A stretch of DNA of 64,000 nt from Anas platyrhynchos (Eukaryota; Chordata; Aves; Anseriformes; Anatidae), in assembly GCF_047663525.1 (NCBI RefSeq), contig NC_092587.1, positions 142,843,001 through 142,907,000 on the forward strand, given 5' to 3'. Below are positions 1 through 13,899 of this stretch, piece after piece. A program made the translations under genes and the position numbers. The notes below the pieces were generated by a model. That model was not told the DNA's origin and ran no database searches. It was given only the letters and a program-made list of their open reading frames with translations. Numbering within the stretch: the stretch's first letter is position 1; each line of letters starts with the position of its first letter.

Positions 1-812
1 CCTCACCCAACAGGCTTTTAATGAACCTGCATGGCTGCATCACTCTCGTGACTAAGCTATCAGAAAATTCATACCTGGTCACCTGGGCTCCGTGGCCTTT
101 CTAACACCAAAAGCACAGGGGATCATGGTGCAGACTTCTCACAGCAGAGAGTTTCCATAGATGGCCTAAGGGAGACAGAAAAACCCACTCTGGTCCCGCA
201 GCAAACAGCCTTACTTGGCTTCTTGAATGATTTATAAGCAAGGAAGCCAGCCCTGCCTACCAAACAAGAGAAGAAAATACAAGGTAAAATGTTGTCACAG
301 CAGTTTTAGGGGGCTGCCTTACAGAAATCTTGATAGAAAAAGCAGTAAATAAATACACACAGGATAAGGGGAAATAGAAGATTTAGAAAATAACCACTGT
401 TATGAAGAGATAAGGAGATGCCAGCAGACATGATTTAACAATGGGAACTTTATCCTCATCTTTTTATTTAATAGAAAGCTGATTACCTTTTCTTACGTAT
501 GAGAAATAAAACAAACAACCGAATAGGAGCGAGCAGTAAATTGTTAGCTGCCTATTTAAAATCACGAGAGCTGCAAAGAGGTTTTCCAAACACATTTTCT
601 TTGTGTGGCTCACTAACCCAACTCAAGAGGAATAGCTAATGAATTTGAGGCATTCTGAAATGTGCAAGCACGCTTCACAGCATCTCTTATAATTGACCGC
701 TCTATAGGGAGATGATTAATTTATCAAAATTAGAAGTTCTTGATAGGGCTGTTTCACATTTCCTCTACCTGTAGAGAGAAAAATAAAACAATGAATTTAA
801 CAAAAAAGAGAG

Positions 813-837
813 TTTTTTTTTTTTTTTTTTTTTTTTT
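813..837. repeat. T25 homopolymer
   Basis: An uninterrupted run of 25 T follows an A-rich then GAGAG segment. It is a plain low-complexity tract, and its length may be uncertain in assembly. Confidence 0.9.
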
Positions 838-3800
838 AAGAAGACTCCCCAGCCAAGTAAGATCGAACCCATCATAATAATGAATTTATCTTGGCATTGG
901 TAAGGAAGCTGGTGAGCTCAGAAGTAAAGCACCATACGTAAACACCAGTGCCTAGAAAGTCTTAGGCTACACTGGTATTACACTGCTGATGCTAGGTCTC
1001 AGCATTTCACCTCAAGCCATCCAGCAGCACTTTGAAGCACCTGCTCACTTCTAAACGTATTGACTCCCTGATTAACCACTGAGGTGGATCTGCACAGAAC
1101 TTGTGGCCACAGGTACTGGAAATGTGACCATCCGACCAATTTGCAGGTTGGCATTCACCCCAGGATGTCCTGGTGGTCCCAGTCCCTGCAGCAACCCCTG
1201 TGGCTTTCCTCCTTGCCCCAGTGGAGTGGGAGCCACCAGGTCCGAGGCCACCCACATGTGGCTGGAGCACCACACCCAACATTTTGGAGACTCCTGCAAC
1301 CAGTAGGTGATTGTTTGCTGACAAAACCTGATGTCTTCGTGCATGCTTGTACTGAGGTAAGCATGGTGGGATCCTGATCTGGAGGCTTCTGAGTGTTACT
1401 ACAGCTCAAACTCAGAATAATAATTCCTAAAAGTAAGAATAGGAAAATGAGCTAAACAAAAGCTTGGTTCAAACTGTTGACATCAGTAGGGCCTTTCTGT
1501 TGAACCCAGTAGGACTTCAGTCTGGCTCTTTAGAAAAATTATACTTTCGCATGAAAGAAAAACTGTAAGTATATTTTTGTGGTCAGACTATGGGACTACC
1601 CCATGTTTTCTCTGCATAATGAAGAATTACAGACTTATTCCTTATGAGTTAACAGCAAAGAGTAAAGCAGAGATTCTACTCACTAGATACGATCAGAGAG
1701 ATAATGAAACCCAGGTGACATTTCAGGAAGAACTTTGAAATCCCATTTCCTTAGATAAACTATCTGCTCTGTAAGCAAAACTGTTGTGATTGTTTTTTCC
1801 CCTTTGGTTTTCATCAACAGAGCCATTTGCATAAAAACCAAGACTCTTATTTCTGAAAAGTTCATATTCTCTTGCTGTTGTTCCCCCCTCCCCAAAGTTT
1901 TCATTCTCTGTTAACAACCTGATAAATCACTCCCACTAAACTCAATTACGGTATCACCAACGAGACTTTATCAGTTTGGGTGATAAAGAATAAGCAGCAA
2001 GCACAGCCACAAAACCTGCAAGAATACAGATTATGTTTCCATGTCATTTGTTCCATTAACAGCTTGTATGGCATGTTTAAAAAATAGGAACAAAAAAGAA
2101 GACATGATAGAAAGAGATTATATTCTTTACATATCTCAGATGCTTGCAGCCGAGGTAATGCATAGATTATGAGCCTCAAGTTAGGCCTTCTGAGACCAGT
2201 GGAAGGCCTTTCATCAGCTTCAGTGAGTTTCAAATACGGCTCTGCATTTAGAGTGAGGCAGAGTGCCACTGTGTAATCAACACTGACAAAAATTGAAAAG
2301 GAAAAAAAAAAAAAGGCAAGCAAGAATAGAAAAGAAAAAAAGGCTGCAGGCACTTTTGCTGACTTGGATATGAAAGTTCACGGTGGAATCCATTGAAGCC
2401 TAAATAGATCTATATCTAAATGGAAATAAGGAAACCACTACTTCTGAATGAGATTTTGCTGATCCTGTCTAATTAACCTGGTAAATGTTCAGGTACTTCG
2501 GTAATTAAACTTTAACTTTAGAAGCTAAATTGCTTCTAAATAAGCTACTAGGATTTACCTTTGGCAGGGAGATCAACAGTCTTCTCGTCTTCCACACTAC
2601 AGGAGCCTGGAGCATCATTATGACAGCCAGCATTATAAACCACCACCAAAAACAGATTTTAAGGAGACAAGGCTCATATTAACTGCAGTCAAGAAGGCCT
2701 GTGAAATAAAAATCAAGAAGTTTAATCAGCAAAATTTCATCTAAGATTCAAATCATAGAGTGTTACAATCAACCATGCTGCAAAATGAAATGTGCTGTGG
2801 GAAACTTAGTGGACGAAACTGTGATGATAATGACAGGTTAGGGAGAAAGAATGATGTCTGGTTAAATAATCACCATCCAAAACACGTTTAAATATTTCTA
2901 AAACAGAGGCAAAATGCAGACTGATAAAATATAAGGAATACAAGTAAGAGAGGAGAAAGGCTGCCAGCATCATTATGAATAACCTTCTTGACACGACTTC
3001 CCGAGGCGAGGCTGTGGAAAGCCCCCGCTGCGTGGAAGGGGTGCATCACACAGCCACAGCCACATCACCCTGCCTCTGTACAGCACTGGCAAAACCCTTC
3101 AGGGGTCAGACACCCAGTCTGGGGGCCCACACTGCATAGAGGATGAGGAAACACCAGTCAGGGTCTGCAGGAGGGTGGCCAGAGTGAGACACCGAGCCTT
3201 TACAGGTGTGATTTCAGGTACACGGACTGTCTTTTCTATTGAGGAGGCAGCTGAGAGGTGACTTATGTTCCTAATCATACATATAAAGTATATCTGTACA
3301 TATTCGTTCATACACTCTGTATAAAGTATAAGTCTAAACTTGCAGACAAGGGCATAAGAGGAGCTGGTGAGTAGAAGCTGAAGTCAGAATAATTCAACCT
3401 TGACAAAAGATGTAATTTCCTACTGCTAAAGTTAATGGGATGTCAGAGGACCTGAGGAGGGGAGGGGGGAGTTTAGTAAGTTTAGGATAACACGTGCCCC
3501 CTCCAAAACACTGCTCTTCTGAAATCAGCACCAGTTAATCTGCACAAAGTCATTGAGGGGCAAAAGAGGCGAGAGGGAGCAAGCTGCAGGGAATCAGGTG
3601 CAGAGAAGGAATCGGGGCAGAGGAGGTCCTGGCACTGACATGTGCATACGATCTGCACTGCTGTGGGTGGCTGCAGCCACCAAACCGTGACATTTCCCCT
3701 CTTTTCTCTCTCCCTCTTGCTCCACAGAGGGGCTGGGGTGAGCTCCCATGCACCAGGAACTGCCCTGGTGCTGCCATCAGCACCAGGAACTCCCCTGCCT

Positions 3801-5901
3801 CCTGGCTTCACACAGTTGCCTGAGGGGCTCTGGAGGGGTATTATTTTTCCTGCCAACATGTGACTACGAGATATAGAGTTCACGTGAAGGCAGAAAGAAG
3901 AAATATAACTGTAAGTGGGCGCAAGGAAGGACGACAGCACACCAATGCCAGGAGGTGGTACGGAGAACAGCTTTTGCACCGACGGCAGTTCATCTGAATT
4001 AAACCAGGAGAAACCTTTGGGCAGCTTCTGCACCCCACCTGCCTCCTGCTGCCCACACCAGGAGGCCTGGGCTTTGTTCACGGCTCAAAACGGGGTGGGA
4101 GAGGCAATTCAGTGCCCTGAAGGGTCGCACCAGGCCTGGTGCCTTCAGCTGCCTGAAAGCTGAACCGAAATGAAAAGCTGCTGGTTAAGGACAGAGCTCC
4201 TCAGGCTTCCTGCTGAGCCTGGTTGCAGCCCTTTAATTAGAGTAGGCTAATTATGCTTGACGGAGGAAAAGAGGCTGTCAAGTAGCATGGGAGGAATGCT
4301 TTCTGATTCGGCAGAAAACATTTTAACCGGAGGTGTCCTGCAGGCCGATGGGAAGCCGCCGGGTCTGGGATGCGTTGTCTCCTCAAGAACATTTCCTCCC
4401 CGCTGGGGACACGTTGGGCAGTGGCCGAAGGACAGATGAAAGGCTGGTCAGGCCTAGGGCTCAGACCAACCTCTTCCCAGCTCCTCAGTTCCTCGGGCAT
4501 CCTTGGCAATCCCGAACCTCCTCACCCCTCCTGCAGCTGGGGAGCGGGGACTGGCTCTGGCTACCTGCTCGTGAATTATTTCCTAGCACGGTTAAATAGT
4601 TGTGGTGCCGCAGAAACCCCCTCAAAGCCCAACGATGCAGGATCTGAAGGGCTGGCGATCATAAATGGTTAACTAACGAGTGTTTACAGTTCCTGATGAT
4701 AGTTGCTGGCACTAGGACAAGGGCAGTAAAAAGTGGATTAGATGAAGATAAATGTGAGACACAGGCAGAAACAAGTACTCCAGCAGATGTGTGTGGAAAT
4801 TAATGGGGTGGTGATAATAACAAATTCTGATTCGCCACACAGTAAATGTGTCTCCTGATGATCAGTTTCCAGTACAATACCAAGTGGGTATGCATGGAAC
4901 AGGAATCCGAGCGGGATGACATCTCAGCATTGCAAATGCACGGGGTAGACGCTGAGGAGCTTAACGAAGACAGCTGGGAAAGTGGTGCTTATTTCGTCCC
5001 CTGCAGTCTTTTCCCCCCTCAGCATTTTATCTTTGATGAGAGCAGATCCATGATCCGGCCTCCTCACAAGCAGATCTGCTGGGCGGTAAGGAAAGACACC
5101 TTCTCACTCCAGCAGAAGGCTGATGGTCAGGAGATCTTGGTCATGGTCCAAGTGCTGCCAAAGAGAGCCCATCTCAAGTCCTTACTGTCCCCACGTGCTT
5201 GCTCATCCACCAAACTGGGACGGGAAAGCTCCCTCACGGCACAACGCTTTGCCAGATGTGTTGTTGAACTTAATATGTTTATGTTTGCAAAGAGAAAATA
5301 GGATGAAAGGCATGACAGAAATGCAAGGGATGATTTGTTATGATTTAAAAGCCATTTCTTTTTAGCAGTGCTACTTTAAAATATTTGCACCCTGGAGGCA
5401 TTTCCAGATAAGGACGGGAACCCATCTTCTCCTTTCCAGTCCCATTTTTTAAAGAAACAGAGAGGTTTGCAACCCTTGGAAAATGGCTCTTTGCCTGCTG
5501 CAGCCCATGGGACAGCGCAGCACAGGCTGTGGCCCCAAGCCATGATGTGCACTCCAACGAGGTCAATGCCAGAGGACATTTCCCATCAGTCAGGGAAAAT
5601 GACCCAGGACTGAAAAAGATTGCTGGACTTTCTGCTTGTTTTTAATCCAGACCCTTTTACTTGTCCCACACTAAGAGCATAAGCTGCACGCCTGCAGTGC
5701 AGTGTGAGGATGTAGGTCTGTGATGCAGTTTTCTTGGCAAGGAAACCATTCGAAACAGACCCGTTGGTCCATCTTTTATGTCTTGCTCACTGTTATCGTG
5801 TCCTGAATCACAGCTGTTTCTGCCTGCACAGTGGGGATAAAAAGTGGGCCTGTGCACCAAGACCTTGAGAATCTCCATCATTGCAATAGAAAACGGAGGT
5901 G

Positions 5902-5961
5902 GTTTTTTTTGTTTGTTTGTTTGTTTTTTCTTTTTTCTTTTTTCTTTTTTTATTTTTTTAT
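5902..5961. repeat. T-rich tract with GTTT and TTTTTTC units
   Basis: The + strand reads as a T run, then about four GTTT units, then TTTTTTC units, then T-rich DNA. It is a simple low-complexity tract. Confidence 0.85.
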
Positions 5962-6969
5962 GTTATTGTTGGAGTCATGTGGGTGAAGCTGTTCACAGAA
6001 CAATGCCCTAAACACCTTCCCCAGTGGTGCAGTGGAGGCTGGGGAGATGAAATTCAGCTTGCAAAGGCCACCAGGGCTGCCCATATGCTCATTTTGCCAA
6101 TTTGTCTGGAGCTCAGTCAGTATTTGGACAGGGACAGGAGGACAGGAAGATATGAGACCAGTGTTACCACTGAGGTAGCCGTGAGAAGGACCAACCTCAT
6201 CACCTGTGTTTGGTGTTTCTGCCCTGGTCCCCAGAGTGAGATTGGGTGGGTTGAGAATAACCCCCACAGGCATCACTGAGCGCCTGCTAGAAGCCAGTGA
6301 TTTGGAAAAGCAGGGGGCTCTAGAGACATTTATGAATTAAGAATTAATTAATTTAAGAATTTTTGGACTTCTGTCTTCTGTCCTGAAAGAAACGTGATGC
6401 TTTCAGACCCCAGAGGCATCCAGCAGATGCCCCACTCTTCCCTGCTAGCCCTCAGGCCAGGTGGGACAGTGCTGCTCAGATGCTCTGTGCCCTGGCCCCT
6501 CTCCATCTCTCCACCCTCAACTCTCCAGCCCAGCTCCCTTGCCTCTCCCCATTTCAGAGGCAGTTAGACCCCAGGATCAGGCATCGAGGATGATTTTTCC
6601 TCCAGGACATGGCTCTAGAAGAGGGCAGAGGGTATCTCCCGCGGAGCCCCCGAAAGCAGCAAGCAGGGACCTGCCAGGGCCGGGTGAGGGACGACTGAGC
6701 CCAGCTGAACGTGTCTCATTTCTCAGTCCCCGCTTCATGTGCACATGACCTGTTAAAAGGATTAAATTAAAGGAATTCCCAGAGCTAATCTAGTGATGAT
6801 ATTATGAGAGACAGGAGCTCAAGTGCGTCCCGGGGATGGCTGATCGGGTTGCCTGGGATGTATTATTTATGGGGCCATCTGTTTTAGACAAAGATTGAAG
6901 TCTGAAGGGGAGGAAGGTTTTGATGGAATTCAGGCATTTAATTGAGGCAGGGGGGTAGCAGCTCCCCCC

Positions 6970-6998
6970 AAATAAATAAATAAATAAATAAATAAAAT
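6970..6998. repeat. (AAAT)n microsatellite
   Basis: About seven tandem AAAT units. A second shorter AAAT run lies near 7909-7923. Confidence 0.9.
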
Positions 6999-9900
6999 AG
7001 ATCTGATGTAGTTACTTAGGGAATAAAGCTGGCAGCAGTGTACCTGTGTGTTGATCTCTTCCCAAAAAAATACTTCTTGGCTCTGAGAGCCCTCAAGTGT
7101 CTCCACAGAAGGGGCATTCACAGTATGGTGTGTCAGTGCAGGGCAGAGAGGTGTGTAAAGGGGCTCCAGCCTGAGTTCCTGGTACACAGGCTGTGAAAGG
7201 CAGAGGTAGAAACAGATCTGCAACTGGAATGTGAGGAGGCAGCAGGGGGGCAGCCAAAAGAGGCAGTGGCTGCAGGCAAACAGGAAGAATTTCCCCAAAT
7301 AGCCAGTTCAGTTACTGGATAGCTCTGTAAACGTAGGATCTGTGCCCAGCTATTAGGGGCAACACAAAGCCAAATCACAACTGTGAGAAATAAAACGTCT
7401 CTCTTTCTGATTTAGGGTGACATCCTATTTAAATAATATGGGTCAGGAAATATGAAATAAAATATCTCAATGAACAGGTTTCGTGTCCTTTCCCTTCTTG
7501 CCCGTCTCCCATGGTGCCAGAAGCAGACACGTTCGTCTGAGTTTTCCCCATTGCAGTTGCCTCGTCAGATTTCTAAATATCAGCATTTCCTCGGGCTAAT
7601 GTCTAAGCCCATCCTAGCGATCAGGAATGAAACTCATCTCAAAGCTTTGTTTGGAAAGGATCTGCTAAGCCTTTCTGTGGAAATTTGCTGGAAGCTACCT
7701 GTCAGTTTTCTGCCTGTTTTCCAGTAATTCAGACTAATGACTCGTCAGCCTCTTTTTTGCTTCCTTCTGAATCTGTCTAGAAGGAGGTTTCTGCTCCAGT
7801 TACTGGTTTAATAACACAATGCTATACACCGAGGCAAAATTCTCACCCAGTCTTACTCGATTTGTCTCATGGCTGTGTTCATAATCCTTATTTTATTAGT
7901 TATTACAAAAATAAATAAATAAATCTATCTGAGGAACTGGTTTTAGTGCTCAAAAATGTGTGCCTCTGAGCTGGAACAATGCTTAAGACTTGTTGTTCTG
8001 CACAGGAAACTTTGCTTATGAAAACACAGAAGCTGGTCACAGACTGTAAGAAAGACTGACGAGTACAAAATCATAAATCCTTTCATACACATTTTCATTT
8101 AGCTGAAATTTCAGTTTCTGTATTACAGAAGATACTGTCTGTGTTTTATCGTTCAGGGGAGGGATTAGGTTTCTGTCTGAGGTGCGACTTGTCCCATGAC
8201 CCACATGCCAAAAGTTCAGGCACCAGGCAGGGAGACCCATCCCACAGGAGGAGACCGACTGGGAGGATGTGCCAGGACTGCTTGCACTCACCAGCTGCAC
8301 AGTGCAGTGCAGCAAGCTGTGTGCAGTGCAGACCAGATGCAAACCTGCATGAAGATTAGTGCTTGGGGACACAAAGGGGCACGCACCATCTTCTTATCTG
8401 AGTTAGCAAGATGATAAAAAGCAACCGAGCCACCAGAGTGCCTTTTTGTCCACTTTGCTGAAAGGCTGACAGCAGCAGCAGGTTTGCCTCTCCTCCTGTC
8501 AGCCCCAGAGCCTCCTGAGGACTGGATCAACTCTCCTGGGACAGCTCTGGTTGACAGCTCTTGTCTTGCTGCAGGGAAATGACTGGCTTGCCAGGAACAA
8601 GACCTTTGGGCAAGAAAAAGGCCAGAGATTTCCAAGTCCTTGCAGGACAAAATGCTGAAGAGGATGAAATCAAGTGGCTTTTGAGTAGGTGTCTCTGCAG
8701 AGGCTTCTTCATTTTTCCTGCTAGCAAAGCAGAAGAGTCATGAGAGCCTCTTACCTACAAGCCAGAAGAGTTGCATCTCCTTATGTGTTGTACAGCCCTT
8801 ATCACAAAGCGTCTGGCTGCTGCCACCCTACAATTACATGTAGCTCAAGGATGGGAGCAGCCTGCTGACTTCGCTGTCATTAGCTGCTGCTGCTGCTGTG
8901 GCTACATAGCCACACAGGGTGGCAACACTTCTCAAGTTGCCTCTCCTGCTCAGGACAATATCCTACCAGGCAGTTGACACGATCTAGAATAGCCCCATTG
9001 CTCAAGTTCAGCTCCTCTTTTCCATGTCCTCCCTTGTCCCGTGTCTTTTGCATGTTGGGTGCACCACTGAGTTCACCTCACAAAGCTAGTGCATGGTGAC
9101 AGCAGCTCCCAGAAGGGCCGAGGGAGGTGTCTGTGGTGGTGGTGAGCCATCAGGGTCTCATCTAACTGCATCCCCACTCCTGCACGGTGCCCTCTGGTCC
9201 CCTCTGCTGGTGGAGTGGATCAGGAGGTGGATCCAGGTGAAGTGCTGGTGGGGTTGTTTGCCTTTTATCCCTTGGGGCACTTTGAGCTAAAGCCCCTTTC
9301 TGGGTACAGGTCGCTGTGTGGCTCCACGGAGAGCTGTGTGGGCAGACACAACATGAGGGGAAAAAGCTGGGCAGGGACTGCTTAGCTCATCATGCTGTTG
9401 AAAGGTATTCACTCAATCAGAGCCTCACTTGAATCCCAATTTTAGTTATATGAGAGAGTAGATCTCTTAAAATATGTGCTGGTGTTTATTGTGGAGTCAG
9501 CAAAGAACCACCGTCACCACCACCAAATCCTCTGGAGGCTTCCAGGTCCCGTTCCTTTAGTTTTAGAAGCCTGCCCTCGGTGGACTGGGCTTTGCACAGT
9601 ACACAAGCTGCAGCAGTGGCATTGCTGAGGTCTGCACGATTGTGTTACTTGCTGGTGGCTGCAGTAAGTACAGCCTCGCATCTCAGCACTCCTCCATTAA
9701 CGTGGATGCCACGGGCTGCCTTCAGGTGAGCCACGTGCAGGGTACCCAGGCTCTTATGGACTGCAAACAGACACCGTATGTACAGACACGGGCCATGGCT
9801 GCAAACATACAGCCTCATGTGGCCAGACATCCTGAGGTGTGATCCAAGGGGCTACATCCATCAAACCCCAGGGCACATGTCTTGTCCTAGCTGTTCTGCA

Positions 9901-10220
9901 TCACCAACCTCCAAAGCACAGCTGTAGCTGCATCAAGAGCTTCTTTAAACTGACTGTGATTTCCTTGGGCTGTTTGCAGTGCCACTGGGATGTCCCATTA
10001 TAAGCCAGATTTTTTTAACACGTAGATGTTATGAGCCATACTCATTAGCTGTCCCTGATTTGTTATGGATTCAGAGAAATTATATTGAAACTATTATTTC
10101 AATCCTGTTTATTCCTCCTGGATGTCCATAGCAAGAAGTAAGAAACTCTGTGCATAAGATAAAACACAGTTCTGCTGCTGCAGCCTTGGAGTCCACCTCA
10201 TATAAACCAAGAGCATGAGC

Positions 10221-10331
10221 CACAGAGCCACAGAATGAGTGAGGCTGGAAAAAACCTTCAAGATCACCAAGTCCAACCACCAACCTGACCAACAGCGTCC
10301 CACCACTAAGCTACATCCCTTAGTGCCACGT
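10221..10331 (-). mobile_element. CR1 LINE 3' fragment
   Basis: Read on the + strand this resembles the reverse complement of an avian CR1 3' end: a CACAGAATGAGTGAGGCTGG-like start, AAGATCACCAAGTCCAACCA-like text, then wording close to the usual TCCCTTAGTGCCA segment. It is only about 110 bp and diverged, as expected of an old 5'-truncated copy. The element's sense strand is the - strand. Confidence 0.75.
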
Positions 10332-11556
10332 CCTCACGTCTTTATACGATGGAGCCCTCCATAACCAAGCCTGCCTAGCCCTGCAGGCCGTTTCTTTTCC
10401 CTCTGCCCTCCTGCTCGCCCTCACCATGCAGCTCCTCCACGCAGACCCTGGATGGCGAGGCTCAGCTCTGCAGCCCTGTGATACACCAGCCTCCAACACC
10501 TGCAAGGAATTAAGGGAGGCCGAAATACTCCTGGGAGCCCATGGCGCATCGCGCAGCCTCCACAAAAGACCGAATTCCTTTCGCATGAGAACACGGGTAC
10601 ATCTGCTTGCGATCATCCTTCTCCAGCCAGCCGGCCTGCTGAAGCAGAAATGTGATTCTCCACACTTCGGTCGATGTTTGCAGCCGAGAGGTTGGGATTT
10701 GGGAGGAGCAGAATAAGCCTGCATTTCACCCGCGGCTTCCCGAGCATCCTGCCCGCCCTGCTGCTCACCGTCCTGGGCGCCTCTTGCCCTACTTTCAGGA
10801 GTTGAGAAATGATTAAATAAAGAGAAACTTGTTCTGTGGCAGAAAAAAATAAAAGGTCTGTTTTTCTGGCCAGGCACTTGGGATGGAGACAGGAAGAATA
10901 TTATTTTAAAGGTAAAATGATAAAATATTTGTTTGCTGAAGGAATGGCACGAATGTCAAAAACATATCTTTAGATATTACCGTACAAAAAGTTATTCGAG
11001 GACTGTACAATTCTGCCCTGACAACAGCTGTGGGGTGTCATGAAGAAATGTTTTAGCCTTCAGTTGTCTGCAGACTCATACAGGGTGTTTTCCTTGCCAT
11101 AAGAAGGCTCTTTGTCAGTGTGCGCATGCACGTGTGTGTGTGCATGGGTGTGTGAATGCACGCTCTGTAGCCAAGGAAATGGCTAAAAATAATGCAAGTA
11201 AAGGGCAGTGAGTAGACACAGAGGAATACCATCAGAGTCTCTGGTGATGCTACTGTTTATTTCTTAATATTTTCTCCATTTCAGCTGACCAACGAGGAAA
11301 CAACTCGAATTCCCTACTGTAATGAAAGCTCCATATTCCATCCCACTCCAGGCTGTAGCACAGATGCACCATGGTTTAGGTACTTCTATAGATCTGTCAG
11401 ATTAGATTTAAAGGTTTGCCTTGCATGCTGCTACACAAAAGGACCAAAAAAAAAAAAGTAATTTATAAGTGCAATTAAGAATGTCATGCCTAGGGAATAA
11501 AGGGAAGGTATTTTTAACAAAAGAAAGCTCAACTGTTGAGTAGCTCAGCTTTAAAA
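10332..11556. other. Intergenic stretch between two CR1 copies
   Basis: It contains moderately GC-rich unique DNA to about 10800, then AT-rich DNA and a TG/CA-rich patch. A 185-codon - strand frame at 10320-10877 begins in this DNA and overlaps the CR1 fragment. I see no known protein family in it. Confidence 0.55.
11117..11162. repeat. Imperfect TG/CA-rich microsatellite
   Basis: Alternating purine-pyrimidine DNA with GTGTGTGTGTGC and GTGTGTGAATGCACG segments. It is short and interrupted. Confidence 0.75.
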
Positions 11557-12283
11557 TGATAGAATCATAGAACTATTTAGGTTGTAAAAGACCTCTAAGA
11601 TCAGGTGGTCCAACCTTTTACCTAGCATTGCCTGGTCCTCCATTAAACCATGTCACTAGGCACTACATCTGCACATTCCTTGAAGTCCTCCAGGGATGGT
11701 GACTCAACCACTTCCCTGGCAGCCTGTTCCAATGCACCACAAACCTATCAGTGAAGAAATATTTCCTAATACCCAACCCAGAACTCCCCTGGTGCTTCTT
11801 AAGGCCATTTCCCCTCATCTTATCACTTGGGAGAAGAGGCCGATCCCCACCTCCCTACAACCTCCTTTCAGGTGGTTGTAGAGTGCAATAAGGTCTCCCC
11901 TGAGCCTCCTTTTTTTCCAGTCTAAACAACTCCAGCTCCCCCAACCACTCCTCATAAGGCTTGTTCTCTAGACCTTTCACCAGCTTTATATCCCTTCTCT
12001 GGACATGCTCCAGCACCTCGATGTCCCTTTTGTACTGAGGGGCGCAAAACTGAGCACAGTATTTAAGATGTAGTCTCACCAGATCTGAGTACAGAGGGAC
12101 AATCACTTCCCTAGTCCTGCTGGCCACACTATTCCTGACACAGCTGTATGGGAGAATGCTGTGGTGGGCATGGTCTTGGCTCTCCACGACTTCATGCCCA
12201 ATGCTCACCAGGCTCTTAGCCCTGTGCTTGCTAAGGGACAGAGCCTGCTCTTCCACCCTGCCCTTACACAACTTTCAGAGCTC
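11557..12283 (-). mobile_element. CR1 LINE, 5'-truncated copy of about 725 bp
   Basis: The + strand begins with a TGATAGAATCATAGAA motif, the reverse complement of a CR1 3' terminus, and continues through the typical CR1 3' UTR into ORF2. On the - strand a frame at 12271-11855 of 138 codons reads as the C-terminal part of the CR1 ORF2 product (reverse transcriptase polyprotein). It includes a [20 protein letters not shown] segment, a well-known CR1 stretch. The endonuclease and the core reverse transcriptase are absent through 5' truncation, so the copy cannot move by itself. The frame may run a little beyond recognisable CR1 at its 5' end. Confidence 0.9.
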
Positions 12284-13899
12284 TATCTCTCCGAGAGAAA
12301 TACTGCTGTGAAACCCATCAGAAAGTGATTCTGATAAAGAGGAAGATCCTGGTCTCCTTTCACAGCTCTGCTAGCTGTAGTCACTGAAACACAGATAATC
12401 AGGTATTTAAAATTTCAACACATTTGAAAAAAATTGGAAGTCTTTTTGTAGCAGTTTCTGGTGGGGGAATACCCACATACACACAGCTCTATGGCTGGCC
12501 TCTAACACCTTGTACTTTAGCCATGACTTAGCTGAAGGGAAGATGAGGTGCAAGAATATAAGGGAGAGCACGTTCCTGCAGTCTGGCAGGAAAGCTTTAC
12601 ATATGGGGAAGGTGTTATTCCTAATTCCCTCTTCAGGAGCCTGTCACTGCAAATATCTGTTTTGTGCGGCACTTGTTCAGCTCTCCAACTTGACTTCCTT
12701 ATAAGAACCATCCCCAGTCAGTGGGGATGGTGGTGGACAGGCACCATTTAAAAAAAGGTGCAATGCACGTACTTATTCACTGGTATGCATATTTAAACAT
12801 TGCCATTTATCCACATGCACTCACAAACACACAGGCAGAACTTTTACCCACCAGCAGAACAAACTATGTTAGTGCATGAAGATCCAAAGGGAAACATCTG
12901 TCGTTAAAAAAACATTAGGAAGAAACATTTATTTAGCACAGGCTGAAATGCAGAAATGTTTTCATGCTGTGTTTGGCTTCACTTACTGCAGGCAAGATGT
13001 AATGATGTACAGAAGGGTTGTCTGAAAGAAACTGTGGGATCTAATGTTTTCTGGGGCTTCTCCCTATTGTCTGTTCCTAAACGTTCATTCAGATGTTGCA
13101 GACCACTGGCACTCTGTAATAAATCCATTCTGGTCCTATTTAGAGATCTCATACTTTTATTTTAATACGGCTTCGTGCCTTGTGAATGCTAATGCCAGTC
13201 TTCTTGACCGACCTCTTCCTAATGATGATAGATAGAGATGAGGACCTCTCCTGTGACAGACACAGATGGGATTCCTTTAGCTGTGTCAATAGCCTCTGAA
13301 AGCATTGATCACACAGTGTGGAACTGCCTGTGGAAGTGATCAGTTAACAGAGCGTGGATTTTCAGTCACAGGAAGGAACAGCCCTCATGTCAGTGCATCT
13401 CCATGTCAGACAGCCAGAGTGATGCTTGAATCTCAGTGTAACAATGGGAAAACTCACCTCCATTTTTCTCTTCTTATTAAAGGCTGTTCTTGTAGAGGCT
13501 CTTCTAACCACTTGCCATGCAGTGTTCATCCTCAGCAGGCGGCACAAGCACAAGTGTTTTACTTCTGGGAATAAATGTGCTTTGTCAAGACCTTATGCAA
13601 TTGTGTCTTACTCCTGCCTCTCGGTCTTCATGATCTGCTATGCCCTTTTCCTTGCTCTGCTGCTTACCTACAGGCCCTCAGTTCCGTGTAGCCCTGTAAT
13701 CAGCCATTTGTCCTTTTCCAGATAATGCCTGAAGCCACTGCTGTGCAATCGATGGGAAAATAGTAACAGCTAGGTGGAAGAAAAGTTGGTTTCGGCTGAC
13801 ATTTCTGTGTAAATTTGGAACAAAGAGTTTCTATAGGTGATTTGTAAATGTACAGAGTCTTGGCTACCACCTGGCTTTTCCTTCCTTTCACATCAGAGA

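Larger units (their letters stand above)
1..10220. other. Intergenic DNA, no gene recognised
   Basis: I recognise no exon of a known gene on either strand here. Open frames exist, the longest being 199 codons on the - strand at 3482-4081 and 151 codons on the + strand at 4846-5301. Their translations show no domain or repeat I know, and they fall mostly in GC-richer DNA where stops are rarer. By synteny I expected the far side of this interval to lead to NCK2, but none of its SH3 or SH2 coding sequence is visible. Low-complexity tracts are listed separately. Confidence 0.6.

Noticed and set aside
1007..1409. Five overlapping open frames on both strands
   Set aside because: All share the same GC-richer DNA, none has a recognisable domain, and frames on both strands point to base composition rather than coding.
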